From: Siphonobacter curvatus
Lineage (GTDB): Bacteria; Bacteroidota; Bacteroidia; Cytophagales; Spirosomataceae
Length of the DNA: 64,000 nucleotides
Direction of reading: 5' to 3'
Assembly (NCBI RefSeq): GCF_002943425.1
Contig: NZ_PTRA01000001.1
Coordinates: 2,790,001-2,854,000, forward strand
The notes beneath the pieces were generated by a model that worked only from the letters and a program-made list of their open reading frames with translations, did no database searches and had not been told where the DNA came from. Positions within the stretch are counted from its first letter, which is position 1. Each line of letters begins with the position of its first letter. Positions 7,554-15,769 of this stretch are shown here, in pieces. The position numbers were made by a program, and so were the translations under genes.

Positions 7554-8714
7554 ATGCTCTCTCCTGAAGTTCCTCCACCGGCTCGCCTCAACTATACGGC
7601 GGCCCGGGTATCGGTCAGTACATTTTTCTTTTTGATGGGATTGAGCTTTGCGAGCTGGGCTTCACGTATTCCGGACATTCAGGAAAATCTGCATCTAAGT
7701 GCGGGTGAACTAGGTTCAATTCTGCTGGGAATGCCCCTGGGATCGCTGGTAGCACTGGCCCCGGCGGGTTGGCTGGTCACCAAACTAGGCAGTCGGAAAG
7801 TAACGTTATGGGCTCTGGTAGCCTACGTAGCGGCCTTACCTCTGCTGGGATTAATGACAAGTGGCTGGCAACTCGCAGTGGCCTTATTTCTGTACGGGGC
7901 CGCCGGAGACGTTTCCAATATCGCCGTCAACACGCAGGTGGTAAACGTGGAACGAGGCCTCGGCAAACCGATTATGTCTTCCTGTCACGGCTTGTTCAGC
8001 ATTGGAGCCTTCGCGGGGTCTGCTCTGGGAGGCATTGCGGTTTCCTTGCGAATATCGCCTTTGTACCACTTTCTGGCAGTCCTGTTTCTTTCCGTCGTCA
8101 TGGCTCTGGTGTCCGTCCGGGCTTTGCTTAGTCAGGATCATAAACAACAAACTTCGACGGAGAAAACACCCCTTTTCGTGTGGCCCGACCGAGCACTCTT
8201 ACTGCTCGGTCTCATTGCTTTCTGCTGTATGCTCACGGAAGGAGCCATGGCTGACTGGTCGTCCATCTATTACCGACAACGGGGCGGTGGCGTGGCGTCT
8301 TTAGGGTATACCGCTTTCACCATCACCATGGCTGCCGGACGCTTTATGGGTGACTGGCTTACCGTAAGACTGGGTATTCGAAAAATGCTTCAGATTAGTG
8401 GCCTAGGTATTGCCTTAGGTATGGCACTGGCCGTATCGGCTCCCTTTCCCTGGGCCGTCATCATTGGCTTTTTAATCATTGGTTTTGGCGTAGCCGTCGT
8501 TGTACCGCTGGTGTATTCGGAGGCAGGACGTTCCGAAACCATGTCAGCAGGCATTGCTCTGGCTGCCGTATCCACCGTAGGTTATACGGGCTTTTTAATG
8601 GGCCCTCCACTGATTGGATTTGTGGCGGAAGCCGCTACCCTCCGCATCGCCCTGAGTATCGTTATCATTCTGGGTTTTACGATCTGGTTACTAGCTCGTC
8701 GGGTGCGGCACTAG
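7554..8714 (+). CDS. MFS transporter (YbjJ-like)
   Basis: A 386-residue inner membrane protein with twelve predicted hydrophobic spans. The N-terminal half has the family-like FASWASRIPDIQ segment and the loop 2-3 motif GWLVTKLGSRKVTL, matching the MFS G-x-x-x-D-R-x-G-R pattern loosely. It resembles the E. coli YbjJ group, whose substrates are not settled. It is the third gene of the operon with two HAD phosphatases (41 bp gap) and ends before a bidirectional terminator. A role as sugar or nucleoside permease feeding the phosphatases, or as an exporter of their dephosphorylated products, is an inference. Confidence 0.88.
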   Translation: MLSPEVPPPARLNYTAARVSVSTFFFLMGLSFASWASRIPDIQENLHLSAGELGSILLGMPLGSLVALAPAGWLVTKLGSRKVTLWALVAYVAALPLLGLMTSGWQLAVALFLYGAAGDVSNIAVNTQVVNVERGLGKPIMSSCHGLFSIGAFAGSALGGIAVSLRISPLYHFLAVLFLSVVMALVSVRALLSQDHKQQTSTEKTPLFVWPDRALLLLGLIAFCCMLTEGAMADWSSIYYRQRGGGVASLGYTAFTITMAAGRFMGDWLTVRLGIRKMLQISGLGIALGMALAVSAPFPWAVIIGFLIIGFGVAVVVPLVYSEAGRSETMSAGIALAAVSTVGYTGFLMGPPLIGFVAEAATLRIALSIVIILGFTIWLLARRVRH

Positions 8715-8718
8715 CCCT

Positions 8719-8814
8719 ATGGAAAGCCTGACTCAGGATTCTATTCAAAATCGTATTGCTAAACGGAATCGGCGGGACATCCGTGTGCGTTCGCTGTTCC
8801 CTCTAACTGCTTAG
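8719..8814 (+). CDS. Possible 31-residue basic peptide
   Basis: An ATG 5 bases after the MFS stop opens a short frame (MESLTQDSIQNRIAKRNR..., 31 codons, TAG at 8812). The product is rich in Arg/Lys, with no hydrophobic segment. Its position suggests coupled translation with the MFS gene, but nothing else supports it and it may be chance. Confidence 0.2.
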   Translation: MESLTQDSIQNRIAKRNRRDIRVRSLFPLTA

Positions 8815-8840
8815 TACGCTCCACCCCCGGACCTCAATAA

Positions 8841-8869
8841 AAAACCTCCGCTCAAAGAGCGGAGGTTTT
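8841..8869. terminator. Bidirectional terminator
   Basis: AAAACCTCCGCTC and GAGCGGAGGTTTT pair perfectly (13 bp) around AAA. It lies between the MFS operon and the convergent porin gene. Confidence 0.9.
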
Positions 8870-8951
8870 AACCTTCCCACTATAAACTACTCTGATAAAA
8901 ATTCGAACCTTTGGTTTTCGCTTTCCCCTCGGTCAAACGCCACGGCAACGC

Positions 8952-10256
8952 TTAATTCCAGAACACCTGATACTGGAGCAGTACCGCTCCTTTGGTACCG
9001 ATGCGATCCGCGGTATTCGTTCCAGGTATATTCTGGAAAACGGGGCGGTTCTGGTAGGCCAGGGTGAGTTTCGAAGTTTGTCCTTTCAACAACCAGTTGA
9101 CACCGGCATCCCAGAATAGTACTGCCGCATTTAACCGCTCGTAACGGGCGTATTGCAGACTTGCGTAGGGCATTAGGGTAGTCTTACCCAGCAGATTTTC
9201 CCTACACTTATAGCCTACCTGCCCGTATAACAAGTGGCCCGTCCCGAAGGAAGGATAGCCGTTGCCACTTCCATTCACAATGTCCGTACGCGTAGTACCC
9301 GAGGCCGGATTCATGGTTGCCTGATTTCGCAGGTACCCCGGTCCGTAATCGGTATGCATGTACACGGCATACGCACTCAGAGCGGTACCTTTAGCTGAAT
9401 TCAGCGGCACGTCGTAAAATAGATCCACGGCAAAATTTCGCATGGCCGTCGAAACAGTATCCGTACCCACTAAGTGCCACTGAGCGGCGGGCTGGTATTG
9501 AAACCCGGCTCCTACGTTCAGGACCCGTTTGCTTCCCAGATACGTTCCGGCATTGTAACCCGTCACATTCGACTCCGGATCCAGGAATTGCCACTGGACG
9601 TACCCGTGCCACTGCATGCGGGTGGGTCGGGGCGAAAACGACGAGTTGCCGGATACGCCAGGCGTATAGCCCGCTGCTTTGGTGATGGACATCGGGTTAC
9701 TCATCACCAACCGATAGTCCAGCTTGCCCCATTTTCCTTTGGCGTACAAACTGAGTTTCCGCAGAAACTGATCCGTTACGTCATTGGTATTCTGCTCGAA
9801 CAGAGGAGCATCAATGCCCAGAATAGAACCGACGGCCGGAGCCGAAAACCGGGACAGTCCATTCCAGGCCGTGAGTCCGCCCCCAACGAACAATTTCTTT
9901 CGAACGACTTCATAATCCCCGTTGATGTCATGGATGAAAAACCCCGCTTTTCGATCCGACAAAGCATTAAAGTTGTTCATGCCGATTTGCGTATAAATAA
10001 ATACGCGATCGGCAATTTGCCCGAAAGCCTGCAAACGAGCCCGGCGAATCCCAATATCAGTTACATTCGTCTGAGCAAACCCATTCACTGTACTACCGGG
10101 ATTTAGCTCCGTATTTCGCAACCAGATTTGGGCATTCAGGGTCACTTTAAAATAATTGCTGCCGTCTTCGTTCAGCCACAGCTTGCCTTCTTTAAAAGTC
10201 TGAGCTTGCGAGGACAAACTCATACCTAACCATACAATACACCAACACTTCTTCAT
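8952..10256 (-). CDS. Outer membrane porin-like beta-barrel protein
   Basis: A 434-residue exported protein with signal peptide MKKCWCIVWLGMSLSSQAQ. The mature part begins with GKLWLNEDGSNYFKVTLNAQIWLRN, then IGIRRARLQAFGQIADRVFIYTQIGMNNFN, a pattern typical of phosphate-selective-porin-like (OprP/OprO) or related barrels in Bacteroidota. Many short amphipathic strands and a C-terminus ending in an aromatic residue (VFWN) fit an outer membrane barrel. No transporter gene adjoins it to suggest a substrate. It stands alone on the minus strand with a long AT-balanced upstream region. Confidence 0.8.
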   Translation of the reverse strand: MKKCWCIVWLGMSLSSQAQTFKEGKLWLNEDGSNYFKVTLNAQIWLRNTELNPGSTVNGFAQTNVTDIGIRRARLQAFGQIADRVFIYTQIGMNNFNALSDRKAGFFIHDINGDYEVVRKKLFVGGGLTAWNGLSRFSAPAVGSILGIDAPLFEQNTNDVTDQFLRKLSLYAKGKWGKLDYRLVMSNPMSITKAAGYTPGVSGNSSFSPRPTRMQWHGYVQWQFLDPESNVTGYNAGTYLGSKRVLNVGAGFQYQPAAQWHLVGTDTVSTAMRNFAVDLFYDVPLNSAKGTALSAYAVYMHTDYGPGYLRNQATMNPASGTTRTDIVNGSGNGYPSFGTGHLLYGQVGYKCRENLLGKTTLMPYASLQYARYERLNAAVLFWDAGVNWLLKGQTSKLTLAYQNRPVFQNIPGTNTADRIGTKGAVLLQYQVFWN

Positions 10257-10782
10257 AAAGCAGACTAAAAGGACCTTTTATCGCCCTAATATCGCTCCCT
10301 TCCCAGTGTTCACTCACGTAAAATCAGAATTCCGTTGAATTTCTGTGTCCCATGTTAGACTTTACTTTCGGCAAAAATGGAAGTATTCTTAGTCCGTTAG
10401 ATCATTCTTGATCTGAAAGTTAAGCTACAGGCATTGATTTTAAGGCCGTTTTAATATAGGCGTCCGTTTTTCCCTTGCTTGGGCTACCAAGACTTGTCAA
10501 ACCTGAATGCCTCAAGACTTGAAGAACGTTTCGTAATCGCTACTTCTCTAGTTGCCCAGAGTATCAGAACCAGCAAGCTGCCTTTGTAGAAAGGTTGTCA
10601 CGAACTCCATTCTTCGAAAGTCAACGAAAAACCGCCTTCCTATCACGCTGACAACAGCATTTCTGGCAAAATGTGTTGGTAACCGTTGAATAAAAAGTGT
10701 TCACAGATTCTGGATTCGCAGTTCCCGAGGGTAATGTAAAGCTTCCTGCGTCTTTCCAATGAAAGCAAGCCTTCTCATTTTG
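10257..10782. other. Gene-free intergenic region between divergent porin and exporter genes
   Basis: About 525 bases with stop codons in all frames I examined and no tRNA, no strong hairpin with a T tract, and no repeat shared with other spacers. It should hold the promoter and upstream control sites of the porin gene. Confidence 0.6.
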
Positions 10783-10790
10783 TAGCTTTG
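10783..10790 (+). promoter_or_regulatory. -7 promoter box of the EamA exporter gene
   Basis: TAGCTTTG matches TAnnTTTG exactly. The expected transcription start is near 10796, about 17 bases before the ATG at 10813. Confidence 0.5.
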
Positions 10791-10812
10791 CTTCGCTTTT
10801 TTCACTTCCCCT

Positions 10813-11736
10813 ATGAATCGTACGTCTTCGTTACAAATCTGGTCCGGACTCATTTACCTCTACTTAGCCTGGGGGAGTACTTACCTCGCTATTCATTACC
10901 TCATAGAAACCGTCCCGCCCCTCATGGCTTCGGGCGTACGGAACTTTACCGCCGGACTGCTCATGCTAGTCTGGGCTAAAGCCACGGAGCCGCGAGTATG
11001 GCCCAGTAGCCGGGCCTGGCTTACCTCAAGTATTGTGGGTATTTTGCTACTCGGCGTCGGCAATGGGGGCGTGAGTATTGCCGTGGCCTGGGTGCCCACG
11101 GGATATGCCGCTTTGATTGTGGCGGCGGTACCCATCTGGCTCGTTTTACTTCAACTGCTATGGCTACGCCAGATCCCGAGCCCGATGGTCATTGGAGGTG
11201 TTCTGACCGGTGTGGTAGGCGTTGGGTTGTTACTGGATTTTGATGCTTTTTCGCTCGAAGGAACGTCGGCAAATTTTACCTGGGGTATTCTGGCATTATT
11301 ACTGGCCACCTTCTGCTGGAGTCTAGGAATGGTGATTTCGCAGCGGGCTCAGCTCCCCTATTCCGCCGCCTACTTATCGGCGATGCAAATGCTGGGCGGT
11401 GGTATCGCCACGCTGCTGGTCAGCTCCGCAGTAGGTGAATTTTCAAAGGTGAATGTGGCCGGTTTTAATCATAGTACTTGGCAATCGTTTCTGTACTTAC
11501 TGAGTGTAGGGTCGTTGGGCGGATTTACGGTATTCAGCTGGCTGTCACAACGGACCTCTCCTACCTTGCTGGCCACGTATAACTACGTCAATCCGCTGGT
11601 AGCCCTGTTGCTGGGCTATGTATTTGTGGGCGAGCAACTCACCTTTAAAGTCGTTGTAGCCGCAGGGATTATTATTCTGGCGGTTGTCCTTATTACGGTT
11701 GGTCAACGCATGCAAAAACGAGCAGCGGCCCGTTAG
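10813..11736 (+). CDS. EamA-family drug/metabolite exporter
   Basis: A 307-residue inner membrane protein with ten hydrophobic spans arranged as two EamA repeats (about 10-140 and 155-300). The first repeat has YLAWGSTYLAIHYLIETVPPLMASGVRNFTAG, the common DMT opening, and the second ends YNYVNPLVALLLGYVFVGEQL, the family's closing motif. It resembles YedA-type exporters. Substrates of the family range from amino acids to purines and cannot be deduced. Transcribed from its own promoter; the secreted esterase gene follows on the same strand after 65 bp. Confidence 0.9.
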   Translation: MNRTSSLQIWSGLIYLYLAWGSTYLAIHYLIETVPPLMASGVRNFTAGLLMLVWAKATEPRVWPSSRAWLTSSIVGILLLGVGNGGVSIAVAWVPTGYAALIVAAVPIWLVLLQLLWLRQIPSPMVIGGVLTGVVGVGLLLDFDAFSLEGTSANFTWGILALLLATFCWSLGMVISQRAQLPYSAAYLSAMQMLGGGIATLLVSSAVGEFSKVNVAGFNHSTWQSFLYLLSVGSLGGFTVFSWLSQRTSPTLLATYNYVNPLVALLLGYVFVGEQLTFKVVVAAGIIILAVVLITVGQRMQKRAAAR

Positions 11737-11801
11737 CATCCACTATTTAATTGGAGAAAGTTTCAGATCTTTCTCACCTTTTCTAAACCTAACTATTAAT
11801 C

Positions 11802-12713
11802 ATGAAAAAACTTTGGTTCGTTGCTCTCATGCTTTCTTTTCAGACTCAAGCCCAGCAGGTAATTCCCTTGTACACGGGCAGTCCTATTCCAAACCAGGCT
11901 CCCAACGCTCCCACCAGCGACGAGATCGTAGACCCAGGCAAGAACGATGGCGTTTTACGAATTAGAAACGTAACCAAACCTAGTATCACCGTGTACAAAG
12001 CGGCTAAACCTAACGGTACGGCGGTCATTATTTGCCCGGGAGGGGGCTACCATATTTTAGCAGCTAGTCACGAGGGCTCCGACGTAGCGAAGGTGCTCAA
12101 CGAAGCCGGTGTAACTGCTTTTGTACTGAAATACCGACTGCCCTCTACCGAGAACCTGCTAGTGCAGAAAGAAACCGGACCGCTCATGGACGCCCAGCAA
12201 GCCATCCGGCTCGTGCGGTCACGGGCGAAAGAGTTCGGGATACAGCCCAACCGCATCGGGATCATGGGCTTCTCGGCGGGTGGCCACGTAGCCGCCACGG
12301 CGGGTACGCACTTTGAGAAACCCCTGGATGCGAGTTCAACCGTATCGGTACGGCCCGACTTCCTGATGCTGATTTACCCCGTCATCAGTATGACGCCGGA
12401 GTTGACCCACCAAGGCTCGCATGACGCGTTGCTGGGCAAAGATGCCAGTACTGAACGGGTAGATGCGTATTCGAATGAAAAGCAGGTAACCCGCCAGACG
12501 CCACCTACCTTTCTGGTTCACGCAGCGGACGACAAAGCTGTACCCGTCAATAATTCCATTGTTTTCTTCCAGGCGTGTCAAAAGAACGACGTTCCTGTCG
12601 AACTGCACGTCTATCCAAAAGGCGGTCACGGTTTTGGCCTTACCAACAAAACGACACCGGATCAATGGAGCGATCGGCTAAAGAACTGGCTGAGTACGCT
12701 TTTCAAAAATTGA
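11802..12713 (+). CDS. Secreted alpha/beta hydrolase, acetylxylan-esterase-like
   Basis: A 303-residue exported esterase (signal peptide MKKLWFVALMLSFQTQA). The oxyanion-hole motif CPGGGYHIL (about residue 75) and the nucleophile elbow GFSAGGHVA (serine about residue 155) define the BD-FAE/Axe-type family. The remaining triad members are likely Asp in HAADDKAVP and His in KGGHGFGL near the C-terminus. Known relatives remove acetyl groups from xylan or pectic polysaccharides in the periplasm or outside the cell. It ends at a strong terminator. The LacI regulator encoded convergently could be functionally related, but adjacency alone does not show this. Confidence 0.87.
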   Translation: MKKLWFVALMLSFQTQAQQVIPLYTGSPIPNQAPNAPTSDEIVDPGKNDGVLRIRNVTKPSITVYKAAKPNGTAVIICPGGGYHILAASHEGSDVAKVLNEAGVTAFVLKYRLPSTENLLVQKETGPLMDAQQAIRLVRSRAKEFGIQPNRIGIMGFSAGGHVAATAGTHFEKPLDASSTVSVRPDFLMLIYPVISMTPELTHQGSHDALLGKDASTERVDAYSNEKQVTRQTPPTFLVHAADDKAVPVNNSIVFFQACQKNDVPVELHVYPKGGHGFGLTNKTTPDQWSDRLKNWLSTLFKN

Positions 12714-12746
12714 TGGTTTCAACCAGGGATCGTCCGCTTAAGATTC

Positions 12747-12787
12747 AAACGAAAGGAGCAGCCTTCATTGGGCTGCTCCTTTCGTTT
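12747..12787. terminator. Bidirectional terminator with 17-bp stem
   Basis: AAACGAAAGGAGCAGCC pairs perfectly with GGCTGCTCCTTTCGTTT. It lies between the convergent esterase and LacI genes, and its right end includes the last two bases of the LacI stop codon. Confidence 0.92.
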
Positions 12788-13820
12788 ATACTTTCTGCGT
12801 ACGTTGCGAAGATCGCCGTACTACCAGATCTGTCTGTAGGATTCGGGTTTGGTACCGGATGGGTTTTCCTTTTTTCTCAATCATGTCGATCAGTAATTCC
12901 GCCGACTGCTGACCCATTTCAAAACCGGGTTGAGCGATCGAACTCAAGGGTGGATCAAGCAAGGGGGCAATGGGCGGATCCGAAAAGCCGATCAAAGCGA
13001 CTTCTTCGGGCATCTTCATACCTACTTCCCGAATCGCCAGGTGAGCCCCTAGGGCAATACTGGTACTGGCGGCCAGAATACCGTCGGGATGATCGCTTAG
13101 ATCGGCGAACAGTTCTTTCGTTAGCTGATTGCCGCTGTTTTGCCGAAACGGACCTTCGACGAGCCATTCCGCCCGTATGGGTAAATCATGCTTCTGTAAA
13201 GCGGCTTTAAAACCACCCGTACGCTGTTGAACAATGGGCAAATGCTGCGGCCCGGTCAAACAGGCCAGTTTTCGGCAGCCTTGCTCAATCAAATGTTCGG
13301 TCGCCCGAAAAGCTCCGTCAAAATCATCGACAATCACCTGGTGGGTTTGAAAATTTTCCACTTTCCGGTCGAAAAAGACGACGGGAATACCTTGTTCCTG
13401 AAGCGTTCGAAAATGGTCCAGATTGCGAATCTGACTGGCCGTGGAAACCACCAGTCCATCCGCTCTTCGCACCAGGATATTACGCACATCGGTTACTTCC
13501 CGATCCGAGGAGTCATGGCTTTGGTAAATCGTAATGTGATACCCCTGCCGGTAAGCCACTTCTTCAATTCCACTGATTACCGAGCCAAAAAATGAATTCG
13601 CAATTTCGGGTACGATGATACCGATGGTCTGGCTCCGGCTCCGTTGCAGACTCAACGCAATCGGGTTGGGCGTGTAGCTCAGTTCGCGAGCCAGCTCCAG
13701 TACCCGCTGTTTGGTTTCGGCACCAATTTCACTGCTGTCCCGTAAGGCCCGCGATACAGTCGATTTGGAAAGACCCAACCGACGGGCGATTTCTTTCAAG
13801 GTAATAATAGGCGTGTTCAC
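12786..13820 (-). CDS. LacI-family transcriptional regulator
   Basis: About 344 residues. The N-terminal helix-turn-helix (ITLKEIARRLGLSKSTVSRALRDSSEIG) and hinge (YTPNPIALSLQRSRSQTIGIIVPEI) are classical, followed by a periplasmic-binding-protein-like effector domain with GIPVVFFDR and GFSDPPIAPL. The start is taken as GTG at 13820 (VNTPIITLKEIA). A longer frame beginning at TTG 13853 would overlap a CAAAGTTT (minus AAACTTTG) promoter-like box at 13851-13858. Effector probably a sugar. It faces away from an ECF sigma gene across a region with a 12-bp tandem repeat that looks like an operator. Confidence 0.9.
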   Translation of the reverse strand: MNTPIITLKEIARRLGLSKSTVSRALRDSSEIGAETKQRVLELARELSYTPNPIALSLQRSRSQTIGIIVPEIANSFFGSVISGIEEVAYRQGYHITIYQSHDSSDREVTDVRNILVRRADGLVVSTASQIRNLDHFRTLQEQGIPVVFFDRKVENFQTHQVIVDDFDGAFRATEHLIEQGCRKLACLTGPQHLPIVQQRTGGFKAALQKHDLPIRAEWLVEGPFRQNSGNQLTKELFADLSDHPDGILAASTSIALGAHLAIREVGMKMPEEVALIGFSDPPIAPLLDPPLSSIAQPGFEMGQQSAELLIDMIEKKGKPIRYQTRILQTDLVVRRSSQRTQKV

Positions 13821-13942
13821 AAAACGTAGAGGTTGTTTCGCGGAATAGTACAAAGTTTCCTAGCCATGCTAAAAGTCCTCTGACGAGTCCGACGAACGCA
13901 AAAATTGAATTTTACCTAAAAAAAAGTGAAGTAAAGATAGTT

Positions 13943-13982
13943 CCGGGAACGGTTTCGGGAACGGTTGCGTAAAAATATTTTT
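13943..13982 (+). promoter_or_regulatory. Tandem 12-bp operator candidate overlapping a promoter
   Basis: CGGGAACGGTTT (13943-13954) is followed at once by CGGGAACGGTTG (13955-13966), each holding an AAC-G-GTT symmetric core like LacI-family half-sites. Eight bases further on, TATTTTTG (13975-13982) matches the -7 box exactly, so the repeats cover the -33 region. The nearest genes are the divergent LacI regulator and the ECF sigma gene at 14106. Confidence 0.5.
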
Positions 13983-14105
13983 GTGTACTCTTGGCGATGC
14001 GGTTCTATACGTTCTAATATCCCACCATCGTTTCAGCAGAATTTGAATCGGTAAAATTCAGATTTCCAGGAATAATCGTATGCGATAATCACTAAAAACA
14101 GATCT

Positions 14106-14717
14106 ATGAACAGTACGTCTCGCCGCTCTCCTCTCCGTACGAGCCCCGCCAAACCGAAGGTCTCTACGTCACAGTTGTTCGAACGTTTTATCCAAAACGC
14201 TGACGCTACGGCATTTTCTGATCTGTACCACCGCTACCACAAGCGATTACTCGTATACGCAACGAAGATTTTAAACTCCTCGGAACTGGCTGAAGAAGTA
14301 GTACTAGACGTGTTCATGCACTTCTGGCAACATCGTTCCCGGTTGCAGATTCACACTTCGTTTGAGTCATATCTGTTCCGTTCTGTACGTAACCTGGCCT
14401 TTGATTACCTCAAACATTACCGCCACGAACTACACCTGCACGAGATTACGCCCGAGGTTGCGAATTCCCTGCCCCTCTCGGAAGATCGCATCGCCGATCA
14501 ATACGATTACCAAATTGTCAGTCATTTTATTGAAAGCCATATTTCGGCTCTCCCCAAACGCTGTCGCCTGATTTTCCGGATGAGCCGGGAGGAAGGACTG
14601 ATGTACCGGGAAATCGCGGAAAAATTAAATCTTTCCATCAAAACGGTGGAAGCTCAGATGGGACGGGCCTTGAAGATGCTCCGTTCCGCCTACGAACAAC
14701 AATTTCAGGCCGTTTAA
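14106..14717 (+). CDS. ECF-type RNA polymerase sigma factor (FecI/sigma-70 family)
   Basis: A 203-residue sigma factor. Residues 1-22 are a basic, Ser/Pro-rich leader. Region 2 runs from LFERFIQNADATAFSDLYHRYHKRL to SYLFRSVRNLAFDYLKHYR, and region 4 contains ALPKRCRLIFRMSREEGLMYREIAEKLNLSIKTVEAQMGRAL, the motif set of the Bacteroidota FecI-like sigma group that usually drives SusC/SusD operons through an outer-membrane-signalling anti-sigma factor. Here no anti-sigma or SusC gene adjoins, and the gene ends at its own terminator, so its partner must lie elsewhere. Confidence 0.93.
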   Translation: MNSTSRRSPLRTSPAKPKVSTSQLFERFIQNADATAFSDLYHRYHKRLLVYATKILNSSELAEEVVLDVFMHFWQHRSRLQIHTSFESYLFRSVRNLAFDYLKHYRHELHLHEITPEVANSLPLSEDRIADQYDYQIVSHFIESHISALPKRCRLIFRMSREEGLMYREIAEKLNLSIKTVEAQMGRALKMLRSAYEQQFQAV

Positions 14718-14741
14718 GTACCAACCACCCACGTATACAAT

Positions 14742-14777
14742 AAAAGCGAGTCCTGGTGAAAACCAGACTCGCTTTTT
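14742..14777 (+). terminator. Intrinsic terminator after the ECF sigma gene
   Basis: AAAAGCGAGTCCTGGT pairs with ACCAGACTCGCTTTT with one bulged base around GAAA, followed by further T residues. It may also serve the convergent DUF2279 gene. Confidence 0.9.
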
Positions 14778-14803
14778 TAGTTAATCGCTAGGTTATGACA
14801 GAC

Positions 14804-15688
14804 TTAAAAATACACGGGGTGTACCTTGACTTTGAACTTAGGAGGCACTTTCGACACCCGGAATTCAATCGCCGGAGCCGGAATTTTCAGGCAATTCGCC
14901 AGGAATAACAGACTCTTCAGTAAATCAGAATGCGTAGGAATACGCGTCAGATCCAGGTCAGGCGAGATAAAAAACTGTCGAACGGGTCTTCTGCCTAAAG
15001 CGATACTTTTCTCGTAATCCGCAGCAATCATGTTGTCAATGCCATATCCAACGGCGATATTAAGTAGCTTGGGCCAGCGAACGGTACGTTCGTTGGGAGC
15101 CTGAAAGGAAGCCGGATTCATCGATAACCAGTACGTTTGCCCGTTGTAATCCTTCAGCCAGCTTTCACTCCAGCTACGACCCAACAGCTCCGGTCTTTCG
15201 CGAGCCAGTCGGGTTGGGTGAAAACTCCATTTGGGGGTAACCCGTACTTCTCCCCAAGCCAATTGCTGCGTTACCAAAATCGCCGGGCCGGTTAGATTCG
15301 CTACAACATCCCCAATTGAAAAGCCGTATTCGGGCGAAAAGCCGTCCAGAATTTCAATGGGTAACATGAATGTAACGCCGCTGGTAGCTCCGTACAAGGC
15401 GGACTGTTGGTTATTCATTCCAGCCCACTGGTACGCGGCCATACCCATACGAGCGATTTGATAGGCCGTGTAGGCGTGTCCGGCTTTATCCAGCTGCAAC
15501 CATTCTTTATTGTCGTTGAAAGTATGAAAATTCTTGAGCGGCTTTTTGTACCAGGCTTTACTCAGACCATAAATCGTTCCGGCGAAAACGGCTCCCTGGC
15601 CAATCAATAAGCCATTCAACCGGTCCTGCCGAATCTGGCCGAAAACCGTTGAATGGAGAAAGCCGAGAAGAAAAATCAGTTTACGCAT
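14804..15688 (-). CDS. DUF2279 family exported protein
   Basis: A 294-residue protein with signal peptide MRKLIFLLGFLHSTVFG from the ATG at 15688; a start at 15706 would place polar residues before it. The family features of DUF2279 (YfiM-like) are seen: LQLDKAGHAYTAYQIARMG, a conserved histidine helix, and EILDGFSPEYGFSIGDVVANLTG. The family occurs widely in Bacteroidota and its function is unknown. Its histidine/aspartate-rich core suggests a membrane-bound hydrolase-like fold, but I see no proven catalytic set. Confidence 0.85.
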   Translation of the reverse strand: MRKLIFLLGFLHSTVFGQIRQDRLNGLLIGQGAVFAGTIYGLSKAWYKKPLKNFHTFNDNKEWLQLDKAGHAYTAYQIARMGMAAYQWAGMNNQQSALYGATSGVTFMLPIEILDGFSPEYGFSIGDVVANLTGPAILVTQQLAWGEVRVTPKWSFHPTRLARERPELLGRSWSESWLKDYNGQTYWLSMNPASFQAPNERTVRWPKLLNIAVGYGIDNMIAADYEKSIALGRRPVRQFFISPDLDLTRIPTHSDLLKSLLFLANCLKIPAPAIEFRVSKVPPKFKVKVHPVYF

Positions 15689-15769
15689 AAGGTGCCAAAG
15701 GAGCACAAAGAAAGCAGATGCCCGCTTACGCCGCGTAACAGAAACAAGAAAGTTGTTTGGTCGGATACT

